64,000 nucleotides of DNA from DATLGB01 sp964242305 (GCA_964242305.1 CAXTBB010000004.1:108969-172968), one strand, 5' to 3'. Numbered from the stretch's first letter, positions 1 through 8,405 are shown. Made by a program: numbers and translations. The notes: generated by a model not told the origin, from the letters alone.

Positions 1-397
1 CGATGGCACCGCGCACCGAGCGACCCGCGGACAGGCCCGCCGCGAGCGCCCGGGCGACGGCCGGCGCGGCGGCCGAGAGGCGCGTCCGGTACGCCCGCTG
101 CCGCGAGGCAATCGCCGCCCCGCTGGCCAGCGGTCCGCCGATCGCGGCCAGGAGGCCGAGCACCGGGCCGACGACGAGCCACCCCGCCGCGAGCAGGCAG
201 CCGGACGCCAGGACGGTGAGTCGCCGCCGCTCGGGCGCCGACGGCAGCCGCCCCTCCCGCCGTGCCCGCGCCAGCGGACGCACCGCCCCTTCCAGCCAGC
301 TCACCGCGCGCGCCCGTTCCAGGGCCGCCAGCAGCTCCCAACCACCCACGACCCCGCACCCACCGGCGGCGAACGCCATCAGCCCCGCCCGCGTCAC
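1..397 (-). CDS. Type II secretion system F / TadB-like pilus assembly membrane protein (3' end cut by window)
   Basis: The minus strand reads open from a GTG at 397 to the window edge, giving the first 132 residues. They include hydrophobic stretches (about residues 4-17 and 60-90) separated by an Arg-rich segment, and then the start of a GspF-like repeat (TRLSAAAPAVARALAAGLSA). This is how TadB/TadC proteins, the inner-membrane platform of Tad/Flp pilus machines, usually begin. The GTG overlaps the TGA of the upstream TadA gene (GTGA), so the two are probably translationally coupled. The assignment leans on the TadA and CpaB neighbours; the catalytically silent F-domain itself is only partly visible. 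TadB versus TadC cannot be decided here. Confidence 0.7.
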   Translation of the reverse strand, partial: MTRAGLMAFAAGGCGVVGGWELLAALERARAVSWLEGAVRPLARARREGRLPSAPERRRLTVLASGCLLAAGWLVVGPVLGLLAAIGGPLASGAAIASRQRAYRTRLSAAAPAVARALAAGLSAGRSVRGAI

Positions 398-1755
398 GGC
401 TGTGTCTCCGGTGCCGGAGAGGGCACGAGGAATCGTGGCGACGCGGCGCCCGCCTCCGGGCCGGCGATGTCGCGGGCCGGTGCGGCGAAGGGGGCGCCTC
501 CGGCCCCGGCGGCGGCGGCGCGCGACGCGGCGCCGAGGCCGGCCTCGGCGATGGCGGCGGGCGGCGTGGCGGTGGCGCGGGGTGGGAGGGCGGGAGCGGC
601 GAGGCGGAGCCGGGTGGCGAGGGTCTCGCTGAGGGCGGCTCGCCAGGTCGGGCGGCCGTCGCGGAGGGCGTAGAGGGTGCGGACGCCGGCGCCTCCGGCG
701 ACGCGGACGACCTCGGCGACCTCCGTGATCACGCGGGTGCCGTCGGCGAGGCGGGCTTGGCAGACGACGAGGTCGAGCGCGTCGGCGACCTGCTCGCGGA
801 TCGCCGCGTGGGGCAGCCCGACGCCGGCCATCAGCGCCAGGGTCTCGACGCGCCGGAGCGCCTCGGCGGGGGTGCCCGCGTGGACCGTGCACAGCGAGCC
901 GTCGTGCCCGCAGGAGAGCGCGCCGAGCATGTCCAGCGCCTCCGGGCCGCGGACCTCGCCGACGATCACCCCCGGCCGCATCCGCAGCGCGTTGCGCACC
1001 AGCGCGCGGATCGGGACCTCGCCGCGGCCCTCCAGCGACGGCGGCCGCGCCTCCAGCCGGACGACGTGCGGCTGCGGCAGCCGCAGCTCGGCGGCGTCCT
1101 CGATCGTCACCACCCGCTCGGACTCGCCGATGAACGCGCCGAGGACGTTCAGCGTCGTCGTCTTCCCCGAGCCGGTCCCCCCGCAGACGAGCACGTTGCA
1201 GCGCGCCGCGACCGCCGTCCCCAGGAAATCCAGCAGCGGCTGCGCGAGCGTCCCGCCGGCGACGAGGTCCGCCCCGGTGAACGCGCGGCGGCGGAAGCGG
1301 CGGATCGTCAACGCCGGGCCGTCGACCGCCAGCGGCGGGATGACGACGTTTACGCGCGAGCCGTCGGGGAGTCGCGCGTCGGCGAGCGGGGAGGCCTCGT
1401 CGACGCGGCGCCCGGCGGGCGCGAGCACACGCTCGATGACGTCGCGCAGCTGCGCCTCAGTGGCGAAGGCGGCGTCCGTCACCTCGACGCGCCCGCGGCG
1501 CTCGACCCAGACCGGGCGGAGACCGGAGACCATGATCTCGTCGACGTCGGGGTCCTCCAGCAACGGTTGCAGCGGCCCGAGGCCGAGCGCCCGCTCCGTG
1601 ACGCGGCGGACGAGATCGGCGCGCGTGGCGGAGTCCAGCAGCGCCGCCTCGCGCTCGACCAGGGCGGCGATCCGGTCGGCCGCGGGCCCGTCCGCGGATT
1701 CGGCCACGAGCCGCTCGCGCAGCGTCCCGGCCAGGGCGTCGAGCGCGTCGGTCAT
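394..1755 (-). CDS. tadA: TadA/CpaF-family pilus assembly ATPase
   Basis: Secretion ATPase of 453 residues that would power assembly of Tad/Flp-type pili at the inner membrane. Walker A is GGTGSGKTT at about 192-200, the Asp box IEDAAEL at about 218-224, Walker B region VIVGEVRGPEAL at about 263-274 and the His box CTVHAGTP at about 289-296. An N-terminal all-alpha region and the MVSGLRPVWVERRG segment match the CpaF N-terminal domain. The C-terminal 60 residues are Ala/Pro-rich and probably disordered. Start ATG overlaps the stop of the CpaB gene, and the stop overlaps the GTG of the TadB-like gene, so this sits in an operon. Family call is firm; the pilus type is inferred. Confidence 0.93.
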   Translation of the reverse strand: MTDALDALAGTLRERLVAESADGPAADRIAALVEREAALLDSATRADLVRRVTERALGLGPLQPLLEDPDVDEIMVSGLRPVWVERRGRVEVTDAAFATEAQLRDVIERVLAPAGRRVDEASPLADARLPDGSRVNVVIPPLAVDGPALTIRRFRRRAFTGADLVAGGTLAQPLLDFLGTAVAARCNVLVCGGTGSGKTTTLNVLGAFIGESERVVTIEDAAELRLPQPHVVRLEARPPSLEGRGEVPIRALVRNALRMRPGVIVGEVRGPEALDMLGALSCGHDGSLCTVHAGTPAEALRRVETLALMAGVGLPHAAIREQVADALDLVVCQARLADGTRVITEVAEVVRVAGGAGVRTLYALRDGRPTWRAALSETLATRLRLAAPALPPRATATPPAAIAEAGLGAASRAAAAGAGGAPFAAPARDIAGPEAGAASPRFLVPSPAPETQP

Positions 1756-2411
1756 CGCAGGCCCTCCCCCACCTCGACGGGACCCGACAGCTTCGCGTCC
1801 CCGGCCGCGCGGGGCAGCAGCCGCACCTCGCGCGCGAACGACTGCGCGGCGGTGAGGTAGACGGCTTGGCGGACGGTGACGCGCAGCGTCGCGGCGACCC
1901 GCGCGGCCCCGGACGCGTCGTGGTCGCCGGCGGGCTCGGACCGGGCGGCGAGGACCTCGACGTCCTGGAGCGCCAGCCGGGTGCCGTGGCCCTCGCGCGT
2001 GACCAGCACGTCGACCCGAGTGCCGGCCGCCACCAGCTTCGGCGAGCCGGACGCCACGACCTCGACCGACCGCTCCCCACGCGCCACCGTCCCCGCCGAC
2101 GGCGGCGCCAGGTCGGACGCGACGACGTAGGCCCCGCGCGGGATGCGCACGGCGGGCGACGCGCCGGCCACCTCCCCCGGCCCGCCGGCGGCGCCCAGCG
2201 GAGCCCAGCGGGCGGGCAGCTCGCGCGGCTCCACGTCGCCGACGCGGATGGGCTGGCCCGGCGGCAGGTCCGCGCGGGCGACGAGCACGGGGACGAGCGG
2301 GGCCAGGCGCCGGTCCAGCGCCGCTTCGCGCCGCCCCACGTCGGCCGCCGCCAGCGCACCGAGGACGAGCGCCAGCCCCACCAGCACGAGCCCGCGCCGG
2401 CGGCGGCTCAC
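1752..2411 (-). CDS. cpaB: CpaB/RcpC-like SAF-domain pilus assembly protein
   Basis: 219 residues: a basic N-terminus (MSRRRRG), one membrane anchor (about residues 8-24, LVLVGLALVLGALAAADVG), then an SAF domain (about 42-112) with the typical segments LVARADLPPGQPI and IPRGAYVVASDLA, and a second RcpC-type beta domain with the segment GTRVDVLVTREG. CpaB/RcpC proteins are exported parts of Tad pilus machines that help assemble the secretin or pilus. The gene overlaps both neighbours by 4 bases (histidine kinase upstream, TadA downstream). The protein is a little shorter than CpaB of proteobacteria, which is common in actinobacteria lacking an outer membrane secretin. Confidence 0.85.
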   Translation of the reverse strand: MSRRRRGLVLVGLALVLGALAAADVGRREAALDRRLAPLVPVLVARADLPPGQPIRVGDVEPRELPARWAPLGAAGGPGEVAGASPAVRIPRGAYVVASDLAPPSAGTVARGERSVEVVASGSPKLVAAGTRVDVLVTREGHGTRLALQDVEVLAARSEPAGDHDASGAARVAATLRVTVRQAVYLTAAQSFAREVRLLPRAAGDAKLSGPVEVGEGLR

Positions 2412-3106
2412 CCGTCCTCCGAGCGGTCGAGATCGGCCAGGTCCCGCAACGGCAGCTCGAGCGCGAGCGTCGTCCCCGCCCCCGACGGCGCAGCGACCAG
2501 ACGCCCACCGTGCCGCTCGGCGATCTCCGCGGTGATGGCCAGGCCGTGCCCGCGGCGGCCACGGGGACGGCGCGACAAGGCCCGCAACGGCTCGGCCAGG
2601 CCCGGTCCGCCGTCGTGGACCTCGAAGCGCAGCCGCGACCCGGTGGCTCGCGCGCGGACCTCGACCGGCCCGCCACCGTGTTCCAGCGCGTTGGCGATCA
2701 GGTTCCCGAGCGCCTGCGCGAGCCGGGTGCGGTCGGCGAGCAGGGCGCCTCGGCCTCGTGCGAAGGGCACGTCACCCGCGGTCGCCTCGTTGACCACCCA
2801 CAGGTCGACCCCGTGCGCGCGGGCCGCCGGCCGCCAGGCGAGCCCGACCTGGGCCAGCAGACCGGACACGGTCACCGGCTCCAGCCGGTCGGGCGCGCGG
2901 CCGCCCTGCGCCACCGCGGCCAGGTCGTCGACCGCGAGCCGCGCCCGCCGCAGCTGGAGCTCGAGCCCGCGGGCCGCCTCCCCGTGGACCTCGCCGCGCG
3001 CGACCATCCCCTCCAGCGACAGCAGCGCCACCGTCAGCGGGCCGCGCACCTCGTGGGACGCATGCGCCGCCAGGCGCGGCGTCCGGAGCAGGGCCAGGGG
3101 GTTCAT
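2408..3106 (-). CDS. Soluble sensor-less histidine kinase
   Basis: 232 residues with a HisKA-type dimerisation/phosphorylation helix right at the N-terminus (HASHEVRGPLT, phospho-accepting His at about 18) followed by an HATPase_c domain: N-box QALGNLIANALEHGG, G1 box EVHDGGPGL, G2 region RGRRGHGLAI and the closing ALELPL strand. There is no sensor domain, HAMP or membrane segment, so the input must come from another protein. The stop overlaps the start of cpaB, linking the kinase to the pilus genes. A response regulator lies two genes upstream on the same strand and is the most obvious partner. Kinase identity is firm, target is inference. Confidence 0.88.
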   Translation of the reverse strand: MNPLALLRTPRLAAHASHEVRGPLTVALLSLEGMVARGEVHGEAARGLELQLRRARLAVDDLAAVAQGGRAPDRLEPVTVSGLLAQVGLAWRPAARAHGVDLWVVNEATAGDVPFARGRGALLADRTRLAQALGNLIANALEHGGGPVEVRARATGSRLRFEVHDGGPGLAEPLRALSRRPRGRRGHGLAITAEIAERHGGRLVAAPSGAGTTLALELPLRDLADLDRSEDG

Positions 3107-3148
3107 GCCGGAGAGACGGCACCGCCCGCCCCGGCCGGACCCCTCCCG

Positions 3149-3748
3149 CTACACGCGTCGGAGCGTCAGAGCGATCTGGGCCAGGTCCCCGACGAGCGGC
3201 TGCGCGGCGAGCAGCTCGAACCGCGGCGCCCAGTGCTCGCGCACGTAGTCGACCGTGATCACGGTGTCCCCGTATTCGACGCCCGCCTCACTCTCCCACT
3301 GGAAGCTCTCGGGGACCTCCGTGTGCGGGACGTAGTGATACGGCGTCCCCGGCGGTTCGCCGAGATGACCCGGCGGGCGCACGGTGACGACGAGCGTCCC
3401 GCCCGGCCGCAGGCCCGCGTGCAGCGCCTCCAGCGCCCGCTCGTGGGCCGGCTCGCTCAGATGCGTGAAGACGCTGAAGGCGAAGGCGAGGTCGAACGGC
3501 CCGTCGAAGGGCAGGCGCGCGCCGAACGGGTCGCTCAGCGCGAACGTCGCTCGAACGCCGTTGCGCTGGCAGACGTCGAGGATCCCCAGCACGGGGTCGC
3601 ACGCGAACAGCCGCTCCGGCGGGACATCGCGGGCCAGGAAGCGCGTCACCCGCCCCCATCCGCAGCCGAAGTCGAGCACACGCGCGTCTGGCGTCAGCCA
3701 CGGCTTCAGGACCCGGTAGAACGCCAGCGTCTGCGCGGCCAGCCGCAC
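3149..3748 (-). CDS. Class I SAM-dependent methyltransferase (start uncertain, probably upstream)
   Basis: From the GTG at 3748 the product is 199 residues with SAM motif I VLDFGCGWGRV at about 24-34, motif II FACDPV, and the post-motif IV segment DLAFAFSVFTHL typical of Methyltransf_11/25 proteins. The same frame stays open upstream for at least 75 more codons, and the upstream residues (for example RYDDVLGAVGVP and WALLLTRQYDGF) look like real protein. That frame has no ATG, GTG or TTG before it runs into the response regulator gene. The first plausible start is a CTG at 3976-3974, one base after the regulator's TAG and preceded by a GGTGGAG. The true protein may therefore be about 275 residues. 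Substrate unknown. Confidence 0.8.
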   Translation of the reverse strand: MRLAAQTLAFYRVLKPWLTPDARVLDFGCGWGRVTRFLARDVPPERLFACDPVLGILDVCQRNGVRATFALSDPFGARLPFDGPFDLAFAFSVFTHLSEPAHERALEALHAGLRPGGTLVVTVRPPGHLGEPPGTPYHYVPHTEVPESFQWESEAGVEYGDTVITVDYVREHWAPRFELLAAQPLVGDLAQIALTLRRV

Positions 3749-3977
3749 CCCGCTGGCGCCGTTCCACAGCTCCTGCCAGGACGGCTCGGGGACGTCGGGC
3801 AGCTGCGCCGCGACCTCGGCGAACCCGTCGTACTGCCGCGTGAGCAGCAGGGCCCACAGCTCATCCCCCGCGGTGTGCGGATCGTCCGGGACGCCGACGG
3901 CGCCGAGGACGTCGTCGTAGCGCTCGGGCGGCGCGGCCGGCTCGGATCGGGGACGGCGGAAGCGGACGCGCCGCAGC

Positions 3978-4679
3978 CTACGGCAGCTCCACCAGGCGAT
4001 AGCCGACGCCCCACACGTTGACCACGAAGCGCTCGCCGCCGACGCCGAGCTTGCGCCGCAGCCGGCACGCGTGGGAATCCAGCGTGCGGGTCGAACCGCG
4101 CGAGACGAAACCCCACACGTCCCGCAGCAGCTCGTCCTTGGTGAACACCCGCGTCGGGTCGGCGGCCAGCGTGCGCAGCAGCGAGAACTCCTTGGCCGAC
4201 AGCTCCACCGGCTCGCCGTGCACGCGCACGTCGCGCGTCCGCGTGTCGACCTCGAGCGCCCCCACGCGCGTGCGGTCGACGACCCGCCCGTCCGCGCCCC
4301 GCCGCAGCAGCGCGCGCACCCGCAGCAGGAGCTCGGGGTACGAGAACGGCTTGGCGACGTAGTCGTCGGCGCCCTGCTGGAGCCCGCGGACGCGGTCGAG
4401 CTCGCTCCCCCGTCCGCTCAGCACGATGAACCGCTGCGCAGGGTCGACGCGGGCGTAGCGGACGTCCCCGGCCCGGACGTCGGCGATCAGGGACAGGCCG
4501 GAGGCGTCCGGCAGCTCGACGTCGACGATGGCCACGGCGGGCGCGTGGTGCTCGAGCGCCCGCCGGCCCGCGGCGGCGTCGGGAGCGACGACCATCTCGT
4601 AGCCGTCGGCGGTCAGGTTGTCGGCGAGGAACGTGCGCAGCGCGTAGTCGTCCTCGACCAGCAGGAGGGTGTCGGTCAT
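3978..4679 (-). CDS. OmpR/PhoB-family response regulator
   Basis: 233 residues. Receiver domain (1-120) has the acidic pair VEDD at 8-11, phospho-acceptor Asp in IVDVELPDASG at about 53, and the conserved Lys in VAKPF. The C-terminal half is a winged-helix DNA-binding domain with the Trans_reg_C signature (LSAKEFSLLRTLA, LLRDVWGF, RLRRKLGV, VWGVGYRL). It should bind DNA when phosphorylated. The downstream soluble histidine kinase in the same run of minus-strand genes is the likely partner. It may control the pilus genes or the methyltransferase, but no binding site could be identified. Confidence 0.93.
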   Translation of the reverse strand: MTDTLLLVEDDYALRTFLADNLTADGYEMVVAPDAAAGRRALEHHAPAVAIVDVELPDASGLSLIADVRAGDVRYARVDPAQRFIVLSGRGSELDRVRGLQQGADDYVAKPFSYPELLLRVRALLRRGADGRVVDRTRVGALEVDTRTRDVRVHGEPVELSAKEFSLLRTLAADPTRVFTKDELLRDVWGFVSRGSTRTLDSHACRLRRKLGVGGERFVVNVWGVGYRLVELP

Positions 4680-4758
4680 ACCTCTCCTAGGTCTCAGCCC
4701 GCAAGATCTCTCCCAGGCAGTGAATCCGGGAAGGACTCGCGGCTATGGTTCCGACGCG

Positions 4759-4784
4759 CCGCCCGGATGCCGGGCGGTTCTTTC
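4759..4784 (+). promoter_or_regulatory. Terminator-like leader hairpin before the 4788 gene
   Basis: An 8-bp perfect stem (CCGCCCGG / CCGGGCGG, 4759-4766 and 4770-4777) with a 3-base loop is followed directly by TTCTTTC. The structure ends three to four bases before the ATG at 4788. A TATGGT at 4744-4749 could be a -10 element. It resembles an intrinsic terminator placed in a leader, so it could attenuate the downstream gene, or simply limit ribosome access. If translation starts at the in-frame ATG at 4767, the hairpin lies in the coding region instead. Confidence 0.4.
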
Positions 4785-4787
4785 ATC

Positions 4788-5252
4788 ATGGACCAACTTC
4801 GCCGCGGCAACTACGACTCCGGTCAGGACTACGTCCTGGAATACGGGGAGCTTCGCTTCACGTTCAACGAGCGTGACTTCGCCGAGCGCGTGGAGCAGGC
4901 GGGGGTCAAACTCGGCTTCGTCGACGCGCGGCTCGACGGCCACGAGCTCGAGGACCTCGTGAACCTGACCGTCAACGGCGAGGTGTCCGATCCCGCGTCG
5001 GGCCTCGGCGAGCACGTCAACGACTGCTGGCCGGAGATCGTCGGGCCCGCCGACCGCTCGCTGGTGCACTGGCTGCGCCGGCTCGTCTTCCGCTCCGCCT
5101 GGCTCGACCAGCGCGTCAAGGAGGGCGAGCTCGACATCGTCTTCTGCGACGAGACGCACACCTTCGGCTACGTGCAGCCCGATCGCGAGGCCGAGCCGAT
5201 CGAGCTCAGCCCCGAGCCGAACTGGCAGCGCGTCGCCTACGTGCCGCGCTGA
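4788..5252 (+). CDS. Conserved-looking hypothetical acidic protein
   Basis: 154 residues with no family I recognise. It is soluble, acidic and mixed alpha/beta, with a central segment rich in Trp, Arg and Leu (LVHWLRRLVFRSAWLDQRV) and C-terminal hydrophilic residues. Codon use has the expected strong third-position GC, and the frame is clearly coding against the opposite frames. ATG at 4788 is chosen; an in-frame ATG at 4767 would add seven residues. Its 3' end overlaps the 3' end of recQ by 16 bases (convergent). It is divergent from the response regulator at 4679, sharing a 108-base intergenic region. Confidence 0.7.
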   Translation: MDQLRRGNYDSGQDYVLEYGELRFTFNERDFAERVEQAGVKLGFVDARLDGHELEDLVNLTVNGEVSDPASGLGEHVNDCWPEIVGPADRSLVHWLRRLVFRSAWLDQRVKEGELDIVFCDETHTFGYVQPDREAEPIELSPEPNWQRVAYVPR

Positions 5253-7135
5253 GAGCCGAGCAGCTCGAGAAGGGACTCCGCGTGCTTGTCAGCGAAGGAC
5301 GGGCCGATGCCCTTGATCGCCAGCAGCTCGCCGGGCGTCGTGGGCCGGCGGCGGACGACCTCGCGCAGGGTGGCGTCGGTGGCGACGGTGTACGCGGGCT
5401 TGCCGTCGGCGCGCTCGCGGCGCCAGGCCTTCAGCGGCTCGAGCTCTGAGTCGGCGACCGGCGGGCCGTCGTCCACCGGCGCGCTGCGAGCCTTGACGGT
5501 CGTGATCGGCGGCAGCCAGTCGGGCGGATCGTGGACGTCGCAGCAGCGACCGGTCGGCGCGACCGGTTCGGGGTCGCCGAAGTGGTCGAGCAGCTGGCGC
5601 CGGCGGCAGACGTCCACCGTCGCGGCGTAGCGCTCGATCGATCGGTAGGACTGCCAGCGGCGGTCGCGGGCGGCACGGCACAGCTGCGCGGCGGCGGCGT
5701 GGTCGAGCCCGTGCGGGGACACGGACACCCGGATCCGGCCGCCGCCCCCCGGCGCGAGCGTGACCGCCCCCGCCCGCTCGGCGATGGCGAGCGCGATCCG
5801 GTCGCGGTCGTCGGCGGCGTCGAGCTCGGCGTCCTCCCCGCGCGCCTGGAGCCGGCCGACCACGGCACCGACCTGCTCGACCGTGACCTCCGCCTCGGTG
5901 ATGAAGCGGACGAGGCGCCCGAGGTCCGACCGCGAGGCGAGCAGGACCGCGCGGGACGGAAGGCCGTCGCGCCCCGCCCGGCCCGCCTCCTGGTAGTAGG
6001 CCTCCAACGACGACGGCAGCGCCCAGTGCCACACCGACCGCACGTCGGGCTTGTCGACGCCCATCCCGAACGCGTTGGTGGCGACGATGACGTCGATCTC
6101 CCCGCGCAGGAACGCGTCCTGGCGGGAGCTGCGCGTCCCCGCCGGCATGCCCGCGTGGTAGGCGGCGGCGCCCAGCAGCTCGGCGATCTCCTCTGTGCTC
6201 TTGCGCGTCCCGCAGTAGACGATCGCGGGCTGGTTCTCGGGCATGCGCACGCCGGCCAGCAGCGTCGCCCGCTTGCGCGCCACCGAGCCCTGCCCGTCGA
6301 AGCCGAGCACGTCGAAGGAGACGTTCGGGCGGTCGAAGCCGGAGCGCACCCGCTCGGGATCGCGCAGGCCGAGGCGCGCGACGATCTCCTCGGCCACCTT
6401 CGGCGTCGCCGTCGCCGTGCAGGCCATCACGCACGGCCGCCCCAGCTCGCCGATGACCGCGGCCAGGCGCAGGTAGTCCGGCCGGAAGTCGTGCCCCCAC
6501 TCCGACACGCAGTGGGCCTCGTCGACGACGAACAGGGCGATCGTGCGCCGGGCGAGCGCGGACCGGAAGACACCTGACGCGAAGCGCTCCGGCGCGGCGA
6601 ACACCACCTTTGCGGTGCCGTCGCGGATGGCGTCGAGGGCGGCTGCGTTCTCGTCGGAGCCCGAGGCGAGCATGACCGCGGGATGACCGAGGCTCGTCAG
6701 CCGCGCGCACTGGTCGCGCATGAGGGCGATCAGCGGAGAGACGACGACGGTCAGGTCCTCGCCCGCGAGCGCCGGGAGCTGGTAGCAGAGCGACTTCCCG
6801 CCGCCCGTGGGCATGACGACCAGCGAGTCGCGGCCGTCGAGCGCGGCCTGGACCGCCTCGCGCTGGCCGGGCCGGAAGTCGGACAGGCCGAGCAGGGAGA
6901 GCAGGCCCTCCGGCGAGGTGTCGCCGATCGGGCGCGCGGCCGGTGCCGGCGCCGGCTCTGGGACCGTCGCCGCCCTGACCCGCCGCGTGGCGAGCTGGGC
7001 GAGCGGTGTCAGCGCGTCCCGCTCTTCGGCGTTCAGCGACGACCACCGCGCCCGCAGCTCGTCCAGCGCCGCCCCCGCCGCGGGTGCGGCCGGGTCGGAG
7101 AGGACCGCGGAGAGCGATGCGAGCGCGCGCTGCAC
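5237..7135 (-). CDS. recQ: RecQ-family ATP-dependent DNA helicase
   Basis: 632-residue superfamily 2 helicase, acting on forked and recombination DNA intermediates. Motif 0 FRPGQREAV at about 87-95, Walker A MPTGGGKS at 108-115, DEAH box VVDEAHCVSEWGHDFRPDY at about 203-221 including the RecQ aromatic-rich loop, motif III TATATP, and motifs V-VI ATNAFGMGVDKPDVR and QEAGRAGRDG. A Cys cluster (VDVCRRRQ and GRCCDVHDP) marks the zinc-binding RQC region, and the last ~75 residues are an HRDC domain (ELLAIKGIGPSFADKH). A non-conserved ~70-residue N-terminal extension precedes the helicase core. Stand-alone gene, convergent with 4788-5252. Confidence 0.94.
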   Translation of the reverse strand: MQRALASLSAVLSDPAAPAAGAALDELRARWSSLNAEERDALTPLAQLATRRVRAATVPEPAPAPAARPIGDTSPEGLLSLLGLSDFRPGQREAVQAALDGRDSLVVMPTGGGKSLCYQLPALAGEDLTVVVSPLIALMRDQCARLTSLGHPAVMLASGSDENAAALDAIRDGTAKVVFAAPERFASGVFRSALARRTIALFVVDEAHCVSEWGHDFRPDYLRLAAVIGELGRPCVMACTATATPKVAEEIVARLGLRDPERVRSGFDRPNVSFDVLGFDGQGSVARKRATLLAGVRMPENQPAIVYCGTRKSTEEIAELLGAAAYHAGMPAGTRSSRQDAFLRGEIDVIVATNAFGMGVDKPDVRSVWHWALPSSLEAYYQEAGRAGRDGLPSRAVLLASRSDLGRLVRFITEAEVTVEQVGAVVGRLQARGEDAELDAADDRDRIALAIAERAGAVTLAPGGGGRIRVSVSPHGLDHAAAAQLCRAARDRRWQSYRSIERYAATVDVCRRRQLLDHFGDPEPVAPTGRCCDVHDPPDWLPPITTVKARSAPVDDGPPVADSELEPLKAWRRERADGKPAYTVATDATLREVVRRRPTTPGELLAIKGIGPSFADKHAESLLELLGSQRGT

Positions 7136-7163
7136 GTCCTGAACGTAGACCGGCGCCCGGCGT

Positions 7164-8405
7164 TTACGCGGCGATCTCGGCGCGGGCGGCGGCGATCTTC
7201 GCCGCGCCCTCGTCCCCGACCAGCAGCTCCGGGCGCATGCTCTGCGACGCGGCCAGGTCGAGGTTGGGGAAGCGGCGCAGCGCGGTCAGCGACGCGTCGA
7301 GGGCGATGACCGTGGTCTCGCCGCCGAGCGGCGCGGCACTCGCGGCGATGACGGTCAGCGAGCCGCCGTCGACGATGTTGCGGGCGGCGGCCAGCGCGCG
7401 ACGGGCGACGTTGCCGGCGACCCCGTCGAGGGAGTCGATCACCACGACCGCGTCGCCACCGCGGGCGGCCACGCGGCGGCCCTGCTCGACGGCGCTGTCG
7501 ACGGCCTGCCCCTGGGCGTCCGCGGACGCGCCGAGGTGGACGCCCGCGACGCCCTCGCCCCACTCGCTCGCCTCTTCGGGACGGGCGCCCGAGAGCACGA
7601 CCGTGACCTCGAGGCCGTCCTTCGGGAGCGCGGCGGCGATGCGGCGCAGGAGCTCGGACTTGCCGGCCAGCGCGCCGCCGGTGACGACCACGCGCGAGCC
7701 CTTGCCGAACGGCGTCAGCCACTGGACGGCGTCGACCGTCGCGTCCTCGCCGGAGAGCTCGAGGCGCTCGGTCGGGAAGGTCGCCTTGAGCTCGTCGAAG
7801 CGGGTGCCCTCTCCCGCGACCTCGTCGGCCGGCTTGCCGTTGATGGTGTCCACGCGGACGAGCGACGGGAAGCGCTCGGAGCGCCGCGGCGGGCGCACGG
7901 GGCCGCCGACACGATCGCCGCTGACGAGCTCGCAGCGCTTGATCTGCGCCGCGGACACGTAGACGTCGGCGTCGGAGGTCTCCGGATGGTTGGGGCGGAT
8001 GAAGCCGGAGCCGTTGCCCTGCAGCTCGATGACGCCGTCGATGGTCTCGTCGACCGCCTTGGTCGCCTCGGCCTTCGGCGACGAGCCGCGCGACCGGCCG
8101 CGGCGGGGCTCGTCGGGCTCCTCCTCGTCGGCCTTGTCGGCGGCCTCGACCGCGGCCGAGGTCTCCTCGTCGGCGGGCTTGCGGCCGCGCGACCGGCGGC
8201 GCCGGGCGGGCTTCGGTGCCTCGCTCACGCCCTCGTCGGCCGGGCCGTCCTCCGCGGGCTCCTCGCCGGACTGCTTGGCGACGATCGCGTCGATCAGGTC
8301 GGCCTTGCGCAGGCGGCGGTAGCCGTCGACGCCGAGCTGGTCGGCGATGACGTGCAGATCGGCGAGCGGGCTGCCGTCGAGGGCAGCGGGGTCCAGTACG
8401 GACAT
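7164..8405 (-). CDS. Rho-like transcription termination factor paralogue with degenerate ATPase core
   Basis: 413 residues. It keeps the Rho architecture: Rho_N helical domain (1-45), a long charged linker (about 50-120), and a cold-shock-like RNA-binding domain starting GVIELQGNGSGFIRPN and carrying DADVYVSAAQIKRCELVSGDRV. The ATPase core follows with Walker A GGALAGKS, Walker B AVVVIDSLDG, and later ARNIVDGGSLTVIA and RFPNLDLAASQSMRPELL, which align well with standard Rho. Against standard Rho as I remember it, the catalytic Glu (DERPEE) reads GARPEE. The Q-loop segment (SGKVLTGG) and R-loop segment (YEEFKGTGN) are both missing. A strong AGGAGGA lies 9 bases before the ATG. It may bind RNA without translocating. 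Confidence 0.85.
   Translation of the reverse strand: MSVLDPAALDGSPLADLHVIADQLGVDGYRRLRKADLIDAIVAKQSGEEPAEDGPADEGVSEAPKPARRRRSRGRKPADEETSAAVEAADKADEEEPDEPRRGRSRGSSPKAEATKAVDETIDGVIELQGNGSGFIRPNHPETSDADVYVSAAQIKRCELVSGDRVGGPVRPPRRSERFPSLVRVDTINGKPADEVAGEGTRFDELKATFPTERLELSGEDATVDAVQWLTPFGKGSRVVVTGGALAGKSELLRRIAAALPKDGLEVTVVLSGARPEEASEWGEGVAGVHLGASADAQGQAVDSAVEQGRRVAARGGDAVVVIDSLDGVAGNVARRALAAARNIVDGGSLTVIAASAAPLGGETTVIALDASLTALRRFPNLDLAASQSMRPELLVGDEGAAKIAAARAEIAA

Noticed and set aside
262..1860. Long plus-strand reading frame opposite tadA and cpaB
   Set aside because: It is antisense to two well-recognised genes, has no family features and arises from high GC content.
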